A stretch of 64,000 bases of DNA, from NCBI GenBank assembly GCA_963761905.1, contig CAVXIQ010000005.1:1-64000 (forward strand), given 5' to 3'. The first letter of the stretch is position 1; each line of letters opens with the position of its first letter. The position numbers were made by a program, and so were the translations under genes. Source of the DNA: Gaiellasilicea sp963761905. Its GTDB lineage: Bacteria; Actinomycetota; Thermoleophilia; Gaiellales; Gaiellaceae. Below the pieces are notes generated by a model. It was not told the DNA's origin, ran no database searches, and worked only from the letters and a program-made list of their open reading frames with translations. Positions 56,501 through 63,829 of the stretch are shown one piece after another.

Positions 56501-56817
56501 ACGACGAGCTGAGGGAGCTCCACGCCGCGCTCGAGGACCGCTACGGGCCGGTGCCCGAGCCGGTCGAGCACCTGTTCGCGATTCAGGAGGCGAAGCTGAA
56601 GCTCGCGCGCCTGGGCGCCGATTACCTGATCTTTCGGGGCGGCCGGGCGACCGTCGGCCCGCTCGTCCTCGGCAGCTCCGAGCTGCGAGCGCTCCGCGAC
56701 GTCTCGGACACGGCCGTCTACACGAGCGCGAAGCGGGAGGTGAGCCGCCGCACCGAGGCGCTGACCGGGGCGATCGATCTCGTCGACGCGCTCGTGACGG
56801 CGCGCGAGGCGGCCTGA
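53566..56817 (+). CDS. mfd: Mfd, transcription-repair coupling factor
   Basis: 1083 residues, intact. UvrB-homology N-terminal part (GQFAVRGGIVDVFPTTGREP), RNA-polymerase-interaction domain (GDFIVHEDHGVGKLLGFET, the RID/CarD-like fold), RecG-like motor (Walker A GDVGFGKTEVAV, DEEQRFGV Walker B, SATPIPRTLHMSL, TTIIESGIDIP, QIRGRVGRS) and C-terminal TRCF domain. It removes stalled polymerase and recruits UvrA. ATG 53566 or 53602 are possible starts. Confidence 0.96.
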   Translation: MGQPEPGFRPFVMDRPPLHIFVRELAEHERLQALVAALPTRARVSEPVLPLLLATLHEQLERGIVCVLPEDADARDAAEAAGWFIGAERVALLPGRGVGWASGLDPPPHLVGERARALDVLARGGLVCASAIAVAEGMPAARHRPAPIRLEVGEEPGVDGLSEAFALAGYERVERAEERGQFAVRGGIVDVFPTTGREPLRVEFFGDEIEQVRVFSPFTQRALHPVTDATIYPAAERRAELVDPESSQLLADEGAAPVVPADLVLALDRVPDFIWQPEEVRRVWAEEGLDPIGLKGATELDPFPQSQPFAFEAQRPALAARGLAEAEQELAGFVRAGNRVVVAFPHAGEALRTQNLLRRADAHMLEPGADLPEEPELLFAVAPARRGFVWRELGLVLLPDTQVFRKRPPRADRRLGRALATFADLRTGDFIVHEDHGVGKLLGFETKEVAGVTRDYLFVGFRGEDRLYVPHEQLGKVSKYIGADAGAPTLSKLGGKAWANLKARARESVRELATELIALYAQRQQAPGHAYELENEWLDRLEAEFPYRETEDQARAIEAVKEDLEAPRPMDRLVCGDVGFGKTEVAVRAAFAVAVNGKQTLVLCPTTILAEQHWNTFKARFRDFPVHVEMVSRFRTAAETKQVLRDFAAGKVDVLVGTHRVLSRDVIPKELGLVILDEEQRFGVAQKELIRSLRLELDVLALSATPIPRTLHMSLSGLRDISIIETPPEGRRPIRTTVGEYDEELIKTALEREIDRGGQAFYLHNRVESIEEAAEKLQQLCPKLRFIVAHGKMRERELEEKMHAFLRGDADVLVSTTIIESGIDIPQANTLIVERADMLGLAQLYQIRGRVGRSDVTAHAYLLYPDAQELTPEARARLSTLADHTELGAGFQIAMRDLEIRGAGDLLGAEQSGHVAALGFELYVEMLAEAVAELQGQHRLATRPVRVDARVDAYVPATYVASEALKIDIHRRLALAETDDELRELHAALEDRYGPVPEPVEHLFAIQEAKLKLARLGADYLIFRGGRATVGPLVLGSSELRALRDVSDTAVYTSAKREVSRRTEALTGAIDLVDALVTAREAA

Positions 56818-56964
56818 GCCGGCCACGTGAGCCGGAATGTGTGTGGTTCATGTAAGCGCACGACCGTGGCCGGTGTTAAGCGCGCCGAGAGGCTTCCGAA
56901 CCGGCCGATCTCGTGGCTACACTGGCCCGCGACCTCGTCTTCTGCACTGGAGCGCTCCTTTCCG

Positions 56965-57984
56965 ATGACCATCTCACGCCTGCTTCTTCTCCCTGCTCTC
57001 GTTCTCGCACTCGTCGCCGCCGGCTGCGGAGGTGACGAAGAGGTGCCGAAGGACGCCGTGGCCGTCGTCGACGGCGAGAAGATCGCGAAGTCGGAGTTCG
57101 ACGCGATCGTCGCGCAGGCGAAGAAGAGCTACAAGACCCAGAAGCGCGAATTCCCGAAGGCCGGGTCGCAGGAGTACCAGACGCTGAAGAACCAGGTCGT
57201 CGGGTTCCTCGTCCAGCGCGTCGAGTTCGAGCAGAAGGCCGAGGAGCTCGACATCGAGGTGACCGAAAAGCAGGTCGACGCGCGGCTCGAGCAGATCAAG
57301 AAGCAGTACTTCGGCGGCGACGCGAAGAAGTACGCGAAGCAGCTCAAGGATCAGGGGCTGACGGACAAGCAGGTCCGCGCGGACATTCGCTCGCAGGTCG
57401 TCTCCGAGGCGATCTTCGAGAAGGTGACCGCGGACGTGAAGGTCGACGACAAGGCGATCGCCGCGTACTACGCGAAGAACAAGGCGACGCAGTACAGCCA
57501 GCCGGAGAGCCGCGAGGTGCGGCATATCCTCGTCAAGACGCGCGCCGAGGGTGACCGGCTCTACAACCAGCTCAAGGCCGGCGCCGACTTCTCCGAGCTC
57601 GCCAAGAAGTTCTCGCAGGACACGGGCTCGAAGGCGAACGGCGGCAAGCTGACGATCACGAAGGGCCAGACCGTGGCGCCGTTCGACCAGACCGCGTTCC
57701 TCCTGAAGAACAACGTGATCTCGCGTCCCGTGAAGACCGAGTTCGGCTACCACATCATCCAGCCGCTCAAGGACGCGACCCCGGCGAAGGTGACGCCGTT
57801 GAAGGACGTCAAGGAGTCGATCCGCCAGCAGCTCCAGCAGGAGGACAAGAACAAGAAGATGACGGAGTGGGTCGACGACCTGAAGAAGGACTACGAGGAT
57901 CAGGTCTCGTACGCGACCGGCTTCTCGCCCCCGCCTGCCGCCACGACGGCCACGACGGGCGACACCACCAACACCGAAGAGTAA
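56965..57984 (+). CDS. PrsA/SurA-type peptidyl-prolyl isomerase lipoprotein
   Basis: 339 residues. A lipoprotein signal (LVLALVAAGCGGDEE, lipobox LVAAGC) anchors it outside the membrane. SurA-N-type chaperone helices (DAVAVVDGEKIAKSEFDAIV on) flank a parvulin isomerase domain (REVRHILVKTRAEGDR, DFSELAKKFSQDTGSKANGG, FGYHIIQPL). It helps fold exported proteins. The C-terminus is Pro/Thr-rich. TACACT at 56918-56923 is a possible -10 box. It is followed directly by mazG. Confidence 0.92.
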   Translation: MTISRLLLLPALVLALVAAGCGGDEEVPKDAVAVVDGEKIAKSEFDAIVAQAKKSYKTQKREFPKAGSQEYQTLKNQVVGFLVQRVEFEQKAEELDIEVTEKQVDARLEQIKKQYFGGDAKKYAKQLKDQGLTDKQVRADIRSQVVSEAIFEKVTADVKVDDKAIAAYYAKNKATQYSQPESREVRHILVKTRAEGDRLYNQLKAGADFSELAKKFSQDTGSKANGGKLTITKGQTVAPFDQTAFLLKNNVISRPVKTEFGYHIIQPLKDATPAKVTPLKDVKESIRQQLQQEDKNKKMTEWVDDLKKDYEDQVSYATGFSPPPAATTATTGDTTNTEE

Positions 57985-58776
57985 GTGGGGCTGGCGGACG
58001 CGCTCCTCGAGCTGCAGGAGCTGACGCGCCGGCTCCGCCGCGACTGTCCATGGGACCGCGAGCAGACGGCGCTGACGATCGTCCCACACACCGTCGAAGA
58101 GGCCTACGAGGTCGCCGACGCGGCTGCGGGTGGCGATCCCGCGAAGCTCGTCGACGAGCTCGGCGATCTTCTCTTCCAGGTCTATTTCCTCGCCTTGCTC
58201 CTCGAAGAGCGGGGCGAAGGTGATCTCGAGCAGGTCGCCCGGGCCGTGCACGCGAAGCTCGTGCGGCGGCACCCGCACGTCTTCGGCGAGGCGGACGCCA
58301 AGACGGCCGAGCGGGTGCGCGAGCGCTGGGAGGCGCTGAAGACCGAGCAGGAGGGTCGGGCCGGGGTCTTCCATGACGTCCCGGCGTCGCTTCCTGCCCT
58401 CGCGCTCGCCCGGAAGGTGCAGCGTCGCGCCGCCGTCGTCGGTTTCGAGTATCCGGACCTCGACGGCGCGCTCGCCGATCTCGAGGAGGAGCTCGCGGAG
58501 CTGAAGGCCGAGCTCCTCGACAGGCCGGAGCCGACTCCCGAGACCCCGCCGGATCCGCGGCAGGCGGCGGAGCTCGGCGACCTGCTCTTCGCCGCGGTCA
58601 ACGTTGCCCGCCGCTTGAACGTCGATCCGGAGCTCGAGCTTCGCGCAGCGACGTCCCGTTTCCGCGGTCGCGTCGAGGAAGCGGAGCGCCGAGCCGCCGC
58701 GGCAGGCGAGAATTGGCTCGAGCTCCCCCTCGCGGAGCAGGATCGCTACTTCGACCTCGCCAAGGAGACCGAGTGA
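57985..58776 (+). CDS. mazG: MazG nucleoside triphosphate pyrophosphohydrolase
   Basis: 263 residues. The N-terminal MazG domain has RDCPWDREQT, TVEEAYEVADAA and KLVDELGDLLFQVYFLA (the EExxE and ExxD metal motifs); a second copy follows near 180-225 (DLEEELAELKAELL, AELGDLLFAAVNVA). Hydrolyses non-canonical NTPs to NMPs. GTG one base after the lipoprotein stop. mfd-ppiase-mazG-eno is a typical actinobacterial order. Confidence 0.94.
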   Translation: MGLADALLELQELTRRLRRDCPWDREQTALTIVPHTVEEAYEVADAAAGGDPAKLVDELGDLLFQVYFLALLLEERGEGDLEQVARAVHAKLVRRHPHVFGEADAKTAERVRERWEALKTEQEGRAGVFHDVPASLPALALARKVQRRAAVVGFEYPDLDGALADLEEELAELKAELLDRPEPTPETPPDPRQAAELGDLLFAAVNVARRLNVDPELELRAATSRFRGRVEEAERRAAAAGENWLELPLAEQDRYFDLAKETE

Positions 58777-60051
58777 AGACCACCATCGTCGCCGTCCGCG
58801 GCCGCCAGATCCTCGACTCGCGCGGCAACCCGACCGTCGAGGTCGACGTCGAGCTCGAGTCGGGCGCCTGCGGTCGCGCCGCAGTTCCCTCGGGTGCCTC
58901 GACCGGCGTGCACGAGGCGGTCGAGCTGCGCGACGGCGGCGGCGCCTACGGGGGCAAGGCCGTGATGCAGGCTGTTGCGAACGTCGGAGGCGAGCTGGCC
59001 GCCGCCGTCACCGGCCTCGACGCGTCCGACCAGCGGGCGGTGGACGAGCGCTTGATCGAGGCGGACGGGACGCCGAACAAGGGACGCCTCGGGGCGAACG
59101 CGATCCTCGGCGTCTCGCTGGCCTCGGCGAAGGCGGCGGCGGCCGCCGCGGACGAGCCGCTCTACCGCTACCTGGGCGGCGAGGACGCCGTGACGTTGCC
59201 CGTCCCGATGCTGAACGTGATCAACGGCGGCGTGCACGCGGACAACTCGATCGACCTCCAGGAGTTCATGGTCGTGCCCGTCGGAGCCGCCTCCTTCGCG
59301 GACTGCCTGCGGATCGGCGCCGAGGTCTACCACGCGCTCAAGAGCCTCCTGCACGAGCGCGGCCTCTCGACTGCGGTCGGAGACGAGGGCGGGTTCGCGC
59401 CCAGACCTCGGATCGAGCGGCGAGGCGATCGAGGTGATCCTCGAGGCGGCCGAGCGTGCGGGGCATCGCGACACGGTCGCGATCGCGCTCGATCCGGCGA
59501 CGAGCGAGGTCTACGACGACGGCGCCTACCGCTTCGAAGGCCAGGAGCATGCGAGCGCGGAGATGCCCGCGTTCTGGGCCGACCTCGTCTCGCGTTATCC
59601 GCTCGTCTCGATCGAGGACGGGCTGGCCGAGGACGACTGGGAGGCCTGGACGCAGCTGACCCGCGAGCTCGGAGAACGCGTGCAGCTGGTGGGCGACGAC
59701 CTCTTCGTGACGAACCCGGAGCGGCTGCGCCGCGGGATCGAGAACGGCGTCGGCAACTCGATCCTCGTCAAGGTCAATCAGATCGGGACGCTCACCGAGA
59801 CGACGGAGGCGGTTCGGCTCGCTCAGGAGAACGGCTTCACGGCCGTGATGTCGCACCGCTCGGGCGAGACGGAGGACACGACGATCGCCGATCTCGCCGT
59901 GGCGCTCGGCACGGGGCAGATCAAGACGGGTGCGCCGGCGCGTTCCGACCGCGTCGCGAAGTACAACCGCCTCTTGCGCATCGAGGAGGAGCTCGGCGAG
60001 CGAGCCGTCTATCCGGGCTGGTCGGCGTTTCCGCGCGCCAACCGCGGCTAG
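58773..60051 (+). CDS. eno: Enolase (one frameshift)
   Basis: About 426 codons. ILDSRGNPTVEVDVELESG, AVPSGASTGVHEAVELRDG, GANAILGVSLASAKAAA, the GDEGGFAP stretch, EDGLAEDDWEAW, GDDLFVTNPERL, ILVKVNQIGTLTET and SHRSGETEDTTIADLAV are the enolase motifs with metal and catalytic residues kept. A one-base insertion near 59402 (expected FAPDLGSSGEAIEVILEAAE) splits it. As eno is essential and single-copy in most bacteria, a sequence error is likely. The GTG overlaps the mazG stop (GTGA). Confidence 0.94.
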
Positions 60052-60062
60052 CCTGTCTCACG

Positions 60063-61472
60063 ATGGCCCTGGAACCACGCCGCACGAAGATCGTCGCCAC
60101 CATCGGGCCTGCGAGCTCGTCGCCGCAGGTGCTGGAGCAGCTCGTGCAGACGATCGACGGCGCCAGGCTCAACTTCTCCCACGGGACGCACGAGCTGCAC
60201 GCCGAGAACGCAGCGGCGATTCGGGCGGCGCAGGAGCAGGTCGGCCGGCCGGTCGCGATCATCGCCGACCTCCAGGGCCCGAAGCTTCGCATCGGCGATC
60301 TCCCCGCTCCGGTCGAGCTCGTTCGCGGGGAGTTCGTCACGATCGCGGGTGAGGAGGGCGCCCAGGAGGACGACCTGCCCGTCGCCCCCGACGTCCTCGG
60401 CTCGATCCTCCAGCCGGGCAACGACGTCCTCATCGACGACGGCTCCGTCCGGCTGCGGGTCGAGCGGGTCGAGCGCGGCCGCGCGCGCTGCGAGGTCCTC
60501 GTCGGCGGCACGGTCAGCTCGCACAAGGGCGTCAACCTCCCGGGCGTGCCGCTGCCGATTCCGTCGCTGACGCGGAAGGACATCGACGACCTCCAGTTCG
60601 CGCTCGAGCTCGGAGCCGACTACGTCGCGCTCTCGTTCGTTCGGACGGCGGCCGACGTCCAGGCGCTCCGGACGCTGATCGAGGCCGCCGACTCGACGGC
60701 GCACGTGATCGCCAAGATCGAGAAGGCGGAGGCGGTCGCCGTGCTGGACGAGATCCTCCGCGAGGCCGACGCCGTGATGGTCGCCCGCGGCGACCTCGGC
60801 GTCGAGATCGGAGCCGCCGACGTGCCGCTGCTCCAGAAGCGGATCATCCTGCGGGCGCTCGAACGCGGGAAGCCGGTGATCACCGCCACGCAGATGCTCG
60901 AGTCGATGATTCACGCTCCGGAGCCGACGCGGGCGGAGGCGTCCGATGTCGCGAACGCGATCCTCGACGGAACCTCTGCGCTGATGCTCTCCGGCGAGAC
61001 TGCGATCGGCGACTATCCGGTCGAGGCGGTCGCGCTGATGAACCGGATCGCGTACGCCGTCGAGCCGAGCCTCGGCTACCGGCACGAGATCCCGGAGGCT
61101 GAGGATCAGCCGACGATCGGGCAGGCGATGTCGAACGCCGCCTGCGACATCGCCGAGGCGCTTGCCGCAAAGGCGCTCCTGGTGCCGACGTTCACCGGCA
61201 AGACCGCCTCGGCGGTCGCCCGCCTTCGCCCTCGAAGGCCGATCATCGGGCTCACCCACCACAAGCATTCGTTCCAGCACATGGCTCTCGAATGGGGCGT
61301 GACGCCGGTGCACATTCCCAAGGCCGCCGACGTGGAGGAGCTCTGGGCGACCTCGCTCGAGGCCGCACGCGCCACGGGCATCATCGAGCGGGGCGACCGC
61401 GTCGTGATCACGGCAGGAACCGCGGTGAACATGCCAGGGACGACCAACGTGATCAAAGTGGATATCGCCTGA
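60063..61472 (+). CDS. pyk: Pyruvate kinase
   Basis: 469 residues. TKIVATIGPASSS, ARLNFSHGTHELH, IIADLQGPKLRIG, AKIEKAEAVAVLDEIL (catalytic Lys), VMVARGDLGVEIG, PVITATQMLESMI and TRAEASDVANAILDGTSALM are all present. It converts phosphoenolpyruvate to pyruvate, making ATP, directly after eno. TAGCCT lies 8 bases before the ATG. The N-terminal segment before ARLNFSHG is a few residues shorter than usual. Confidence 0.95.
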   Translation: MALEPRRTKIVATIGPASSSPQVLEQLVQTIDGARLNFSHGTHELHAENAAAIRAAQEQVGRPVAIIADLQGPKLRIGDLPAPVELVRGEFVTIAGEEGAQEDDLPVAPDVLGSILQPGNDVLIDDGSVRLRVERVERGRARCEVLVGGTVSSHKGVNLPGVPLPIPSLTRKDIDDLQFALELGADYVALSFVRTAADVQALRTLIEAADSTAHVIAKIEKAEAVAVLDEILREADAVMVARGDLGVEIGAADVPLLQKRIILRALERGKPVITATQMLESMIHAPEPTRAEASDVANAILDGTSALMLSGETAIGDYPVEAVALMNRIAYAVEPSLGYRHEIPEAEDQPTIGQAMSNAACDIAEALAAKALLVPTFTGKTASAVARLRPRRPIIGLTHHKHSFQHMALEWGVTPVHIPKAADVEELWATSLEAARATGIIERGDRVVITAGTAVNMPGTTNVIKVDIA

Positions 61473-61492
61473 CGCCCCTGGCCGGCCGGCTT

Positions 61493-61519
61493 CCGGCGGG
61501 CGGAGCCCGCCTCCGCCGG
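61493..61519. terminator. GC-rich hairpin after pyk
   Basis: GGCGGGC (61495-61501), loop GGA, GCCCGCC (61505-61511), extended by partial outer pairing of CCGG with CCGG. It starts 20 bases after the pyk stop. There is no T-run, so this is a terminator-like hairpin or a 3'-end stabiliser. The surrounding 61473-61662 interval holds no other feature. Confidence 0.5.
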
Positions 61520-61662
61520 CCTCGCGCGCCTGAGCGCCCGCGGCTCTCCGGGTCTGGCCATCCGGCCTATCCCCTCCGGCCGCGCGCACTCAGCCACGCG
61601 CCAGGATCGTCAGATCTCGGCGCGGGAGCAGGAGCCTGCGGACGAGCGCGGAAACGAGGGCC

Positions 61663-62073
61663 GTGGCCAAGCGAGCTCGACGCACCCCAACGCAGCCGGA
61701 GACCGTGCCGGTCCGCAAGAAGCCGAAGCGGCGTTCGCGCTCGCAGCGCTCGACGATCCTGCTCCGCTGGTGCCTCGTCGGGGTGGTCGGGTTCGTGGCG
61801 TTTCTCTACTACCGTCCTCTCGCGAGCTACGTCGAGACGAGGGCGACGCTGAACACGCGTCAGGGCGAGGTGCAGGAGCTGCGAGCCGAGCGGACGCGGC
61901 TGCAGGCGCGGCTCGAGCGATCGGCCACGCTCGGGGCGCTGACGCGAGAGGCTCGTCGCAACGGGCTCGTGCGTCCCGGCGAGCAGCTCTTCGTCGTTCG
62001 AGGGATCGCCGAGTGGCGACGGGCCCAGCGAGCGGCCCGCCTCGGCAAGGCTACGATCGGGCGTGATGGATGA
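61663..62073 (+). CDS. FtsB/DivIC-family septum formation initiator
   Basis: 136 residues. A basic cytoplasmic tail (AKRARRTPTQPETVPVRKK) precedes one membrane helix (WCLVGVVGFVAFLYY) and an extracellular coiled coil (TRQGEVQELRAERTRLQARL) ending in the conserved NGLVRPGEQLFVV. Part of the divisome FtsB-FtsL-FtsQ complex. It lies in the conserved actinobacterial order eno - (pyk) - ftsB - DUF501. GTG start. Confidence 0.88.
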   Translation: MAKRARRTPTQPETVPVRKKPKRRSRSQRSTILLRWCLVGVVGFVAFLYYRPLASYVETRATLNTRQGEVQELRAERTRLQARLERSATLGALTREARRNGLVRPGEQLFVVRGIAEWRRAQRAARLGKATIGRDG

Positions 62074-62566
62074 CCGTGCGCTCGTCGAGCGCCAGCTCGG
62101 CCGGCCGCCCCGCGCGTTCCGCCGTGTAGCTCGACGCTGCCCCTTCGGGGCGCCCGCCGTCACCGAGCAGGAGCCGTACGACGGCGTCGGGGAGCCGTTT
62201 CCTACGACCTATTACCTCACCTGCCCGCACCTCGTGGCAGCCGTCTCCCGCCTGGAAGCCGCAGGCGGAGTCGAGCGCTGGAGCGCCGCCGTCGACGAGG
62301 ACGGCGAGCTTGCCGCCGACCTGGAACGGGTGACGGCCGAGCAGCGGGCGCTCCGTCGGGAGCTGGCAGGCGACAGAGTGGGCCGCGACGCGGGCGCGTC
62401 GCTCGACCTCGGAATCGGCGGCAGCGGAAATCCGCGCCGGCTCAAGTGCCTCCACGCGCACGTCGCCTACGCGCTCGCCCGACCGGGCTACCGGCTCGGC
62501 GATCGTCTTCTCGGCGAGCTCGCGCCGCTCTGGCCGATGCGCTGCTGCACCGGCGCGGCTGAGTAG
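62063..62566 (+). CDS. DUF501-family protein
   Basis: 167 residues. GRPPRAFRRVARRCPFGAP, FPTTYYLTCPHLVAAVSRLE and RLKCLHAHVAYALARPGY are the DUF501 signatures, with Cys in CPFG, TCPHL, KCLH and CC near the end, suggesting metal binding. Function unknown; it follows ftsB in many actinobacteria. A GTG at 62063 overlaps ftsB by 11 bases; an ATG at 62066 is the alternative. TACGAT lies 8 bases before the latter. Confidence 0.88.
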   Translation: MMDDRALVERQLGRPPRAFRRVARRCPFGAPAVTEQEPYDGVGEPFPTTYYLTCPHLVAAVSRLEAAGGVERWSAAVDEDGELAADLERVTAEQRALRRELAGDRVGRDAGASLDLGIGGSGNPRRLKCLHAHVAYALARPGYRLGDRLLGELAPLWPMRCCTGAAE

Positions 62567-62576
62567 CATCGCGCGC

Positions 62577-62894
62577 ATGTCCGAGCTCGAGATCGCGAAC
62601 GCGCGCCGCGAGTGGGAGGACGGTCGGCGGCGGTTGCTCGACCGCGTCGAGGACGTGCGGGAGCGCGAGCGGCTGCTGGAGCAGGTCGACGTCGTCACCG
62701 AGGAGCTGCGCCGGCGCGTGGGAGGCACGTTCACGCTCGCCGAGTTGGCCAGCGCGTACGCCGGCGCCGACGCCTGGAGCCGGGAGATCGTCTCCCGGCG
62801 CGCGCCGGCTCCAGGCTGGCCGAGGACGCTTTCTCTGGTCGAGGCAGCCGCGTTCGAGGTCTATTCGCGCGGCGCGATCGACTACGAGCCATGA
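62577..62894 (+). CDS. Hypothetical helical protein
   Basis: 105 residues, charged and helical at the start (EIANARREWEDGRRRLLDR) with a C-terminal LVEAAAFEVYSRGAIDYEP. Translation overlaps the next gene by 4 bases (ATGA). TAGCAT lies 7 bases before the ATG. It follows DUF501 and may belong to the same unit. I do not recognise a family. Confidence 0.75.
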   Translation: MSELEIANARREWEDGRRRLLDRVEDVRERERLLEQVDVVTEELRRRVGGTFTLAELASAYAGADAWSREIVSRRAPAPGWPRTLSLVEAAAFEVYSRGAIDYEP

Positions 62895-63127
62895 GCTCGT
62901 TCGAGCAACGTCGCGCCGCCCGCCGGCCGAAGCCGCGGAATCGGGTCGTCCGCGCCGTCGCCGTCGCGCTCCTCGGCCTCGTCGTGCTGCTCGTCGGCGT
63001 CGCGATCGGCCGGGCCTTGGCCGACGGGCCCTCACCGGGCGGGACGAGGACGAGCGTGCGCACGTTGAAGCCGGAGCCGTTGGCGCCTGCTGCGACGACG
63101 GTGACGATTACGGTTCCAAACAAGTAA
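62891..63127 (+). CDS. Small single-pass membrane protein
   Basis: 78 residues: basic cytoplasmic start (FEQRRAARRPKPRNRVVR), one membrane helix (AVAVALLGLVVLLVGVAIG) and a Pro/Thr-rich tail ending in TTVTITVPNK. Coupled to the preceding gene (ATGA). Its end overlaps the first of two inverted repeats upstream of the next gene. Function unknown. Confidence 0.7.
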   Translation: MSSFEQRRAARRPKPRNRVVRAVAVALLGLVVLLVGVAIGRALADGPSPGGTRTSVRTLKPEPLAPAATTVTITVPNK

Positions 63128-63166
63128 ACTGTTTGAGAAACCGTAAAATTTGGGTAGGTTTTACGG
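63117..63166 (+). promoter_or_regulatory. Two inverted repeats, candidate operators of the HTH-receiver gene
   Basis: CAAACA (63117-63122) and TGTTTG (63130-63135) form the first repeat with a 7-base spacer; CCGTAAAA (63141-63148) and TTTTACGG (63159-63166) form the second, a perfect 8-base repeat with a 10-base spacer. The stretch is markedly AT-rich for this genome and ends 5 bases before the ATG. Both are good candidates for binding sites of the DNA-binding domain encoded next. Confidence 0.6.
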
Positions 63167-63171
63167 CGGAC

Positions 63172-63765
63172 ATGGCATCAGGTGGGGGGAGCAGACGCGT
63201 TGGCGGAGCGCAGCCGGAATGGCTCACGCTCGGCCAGGCCGCGAAGTACGTGGGCGTCGCACAGAGCACGATGCGGAAGTGGACCGATCTCGGTCGCGTC
63301 TCCTCGTTCAAGACGCCCGGCGGCCACCGCAGATATCGGCGCAACGAGCTCGATCAGTTCATCGAGGGCTCCGGTCGGACCGGCTCCGCCACCGTCGAGG
63401 CTCCGATCGTCCTGATCGTCGACGACGATCCGAAGCTCCGCGAGTACGTCCGCGTCAATCTCGAGGCGGAGGGCTACGTGGTTCGTGAGGCGGGGAGCGC
63501 CGACGAGGGGCTTGCGTCGCTCGACGAGGAGTCGCCGGATCTGATCCTGCTCGACGTGATGATGCCTCGCGTGGACGGATGGGAGATGCTCCGCCACGTC
63601 CAGGAGAAGCACGGCGTGGGCGCGATTCCGGTGATCATGTTCAGCGGCAAGGTCGACGAGCGGACGGCCGCCAACGCGTCGTCTCGCGGCGCGCAGGGGT
63701 TCATCGGCAAGCCGTTCGACCCGCGCGCGCTGATCGAGTCGACGAAGCAGCTGCTCCCTGTCTAA
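63172..63765 (+). CDS. Helix-turn-helix / response-regulator receiver fusion
   Basis: 197 residues. Residues 15-65 are a MerR/excisionase-type helix-turn-helix (LTLGQAAKYVGVAQSTMRKW, then TPGGHRRYRRNELDQFIEG), like BldC or SinR-type DNA-binding heads. Residues 77-195 are a receiver domain: VDDDPKLREY (acidic pocket), LILLDVMMPRVDGWE (phospho-Asp), FSGK and FIGKPFDP (Lys). The order, DNA-binding head first, is the reverse of most response regulators. No histidine kinase is next to it. Two inverted repeats lie directly upstream. Confidence 0.85.
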   Translation: MASGGGSRRVGGAQPEWLTLGQAAKYVGVAQSTMRKWTDLGRVSSFKTPGGHRRYRRNELDQFIEGSGRTGSATVEAPIVLIVDDDPKLREYVRVNLEAEGYVVREAGSADEGLASLDEESPDLILLDVMMPRVDGWEMLRHVQEKHGVGAIPVIMFSGKVDERTAANASSRGAQGFIGKPFDPRALIESTKQLLPV

Positions 63766-63788
63766 TTCCCAAGGGGTCTAGTGCGCAA

Positions 63789-63811
63789 GGGGCCGGGCAG
63801 AGCCCGGCCCC
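63789..63811 (+). terminator. Strong GC hairpin after the HTH-receiver gene
   Basis: A perfect 10-base stem, GGGGCCGGGC (63789-63798) and GCCCGGCCCC (63802-63811), with an AGA loop. It lies 23 bases after the stop and 18 bases before the next gene. There is no T-run; a terminator or attenuator is likely. Confidence 0.6.
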
Positions 63812-63829
63812 GCGCGAAGAGCGAAAAGC

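Noticed and set aside
53119..56826. A very long open frame antisense to mfd
   Set aside because: It is low-complexity Arg/Leu/Glu-rich sequence without domains; such frames arise in GC-rich DNA opposite real genes, and mfd is unmistakable on the other strand.
59380..59420. Programmed frameshift in eno
   Set aside because: No slippery heptamer or downstream structure stands out, enolase is never known to use recoding, and similar shifts are scattered over unrelated genes.
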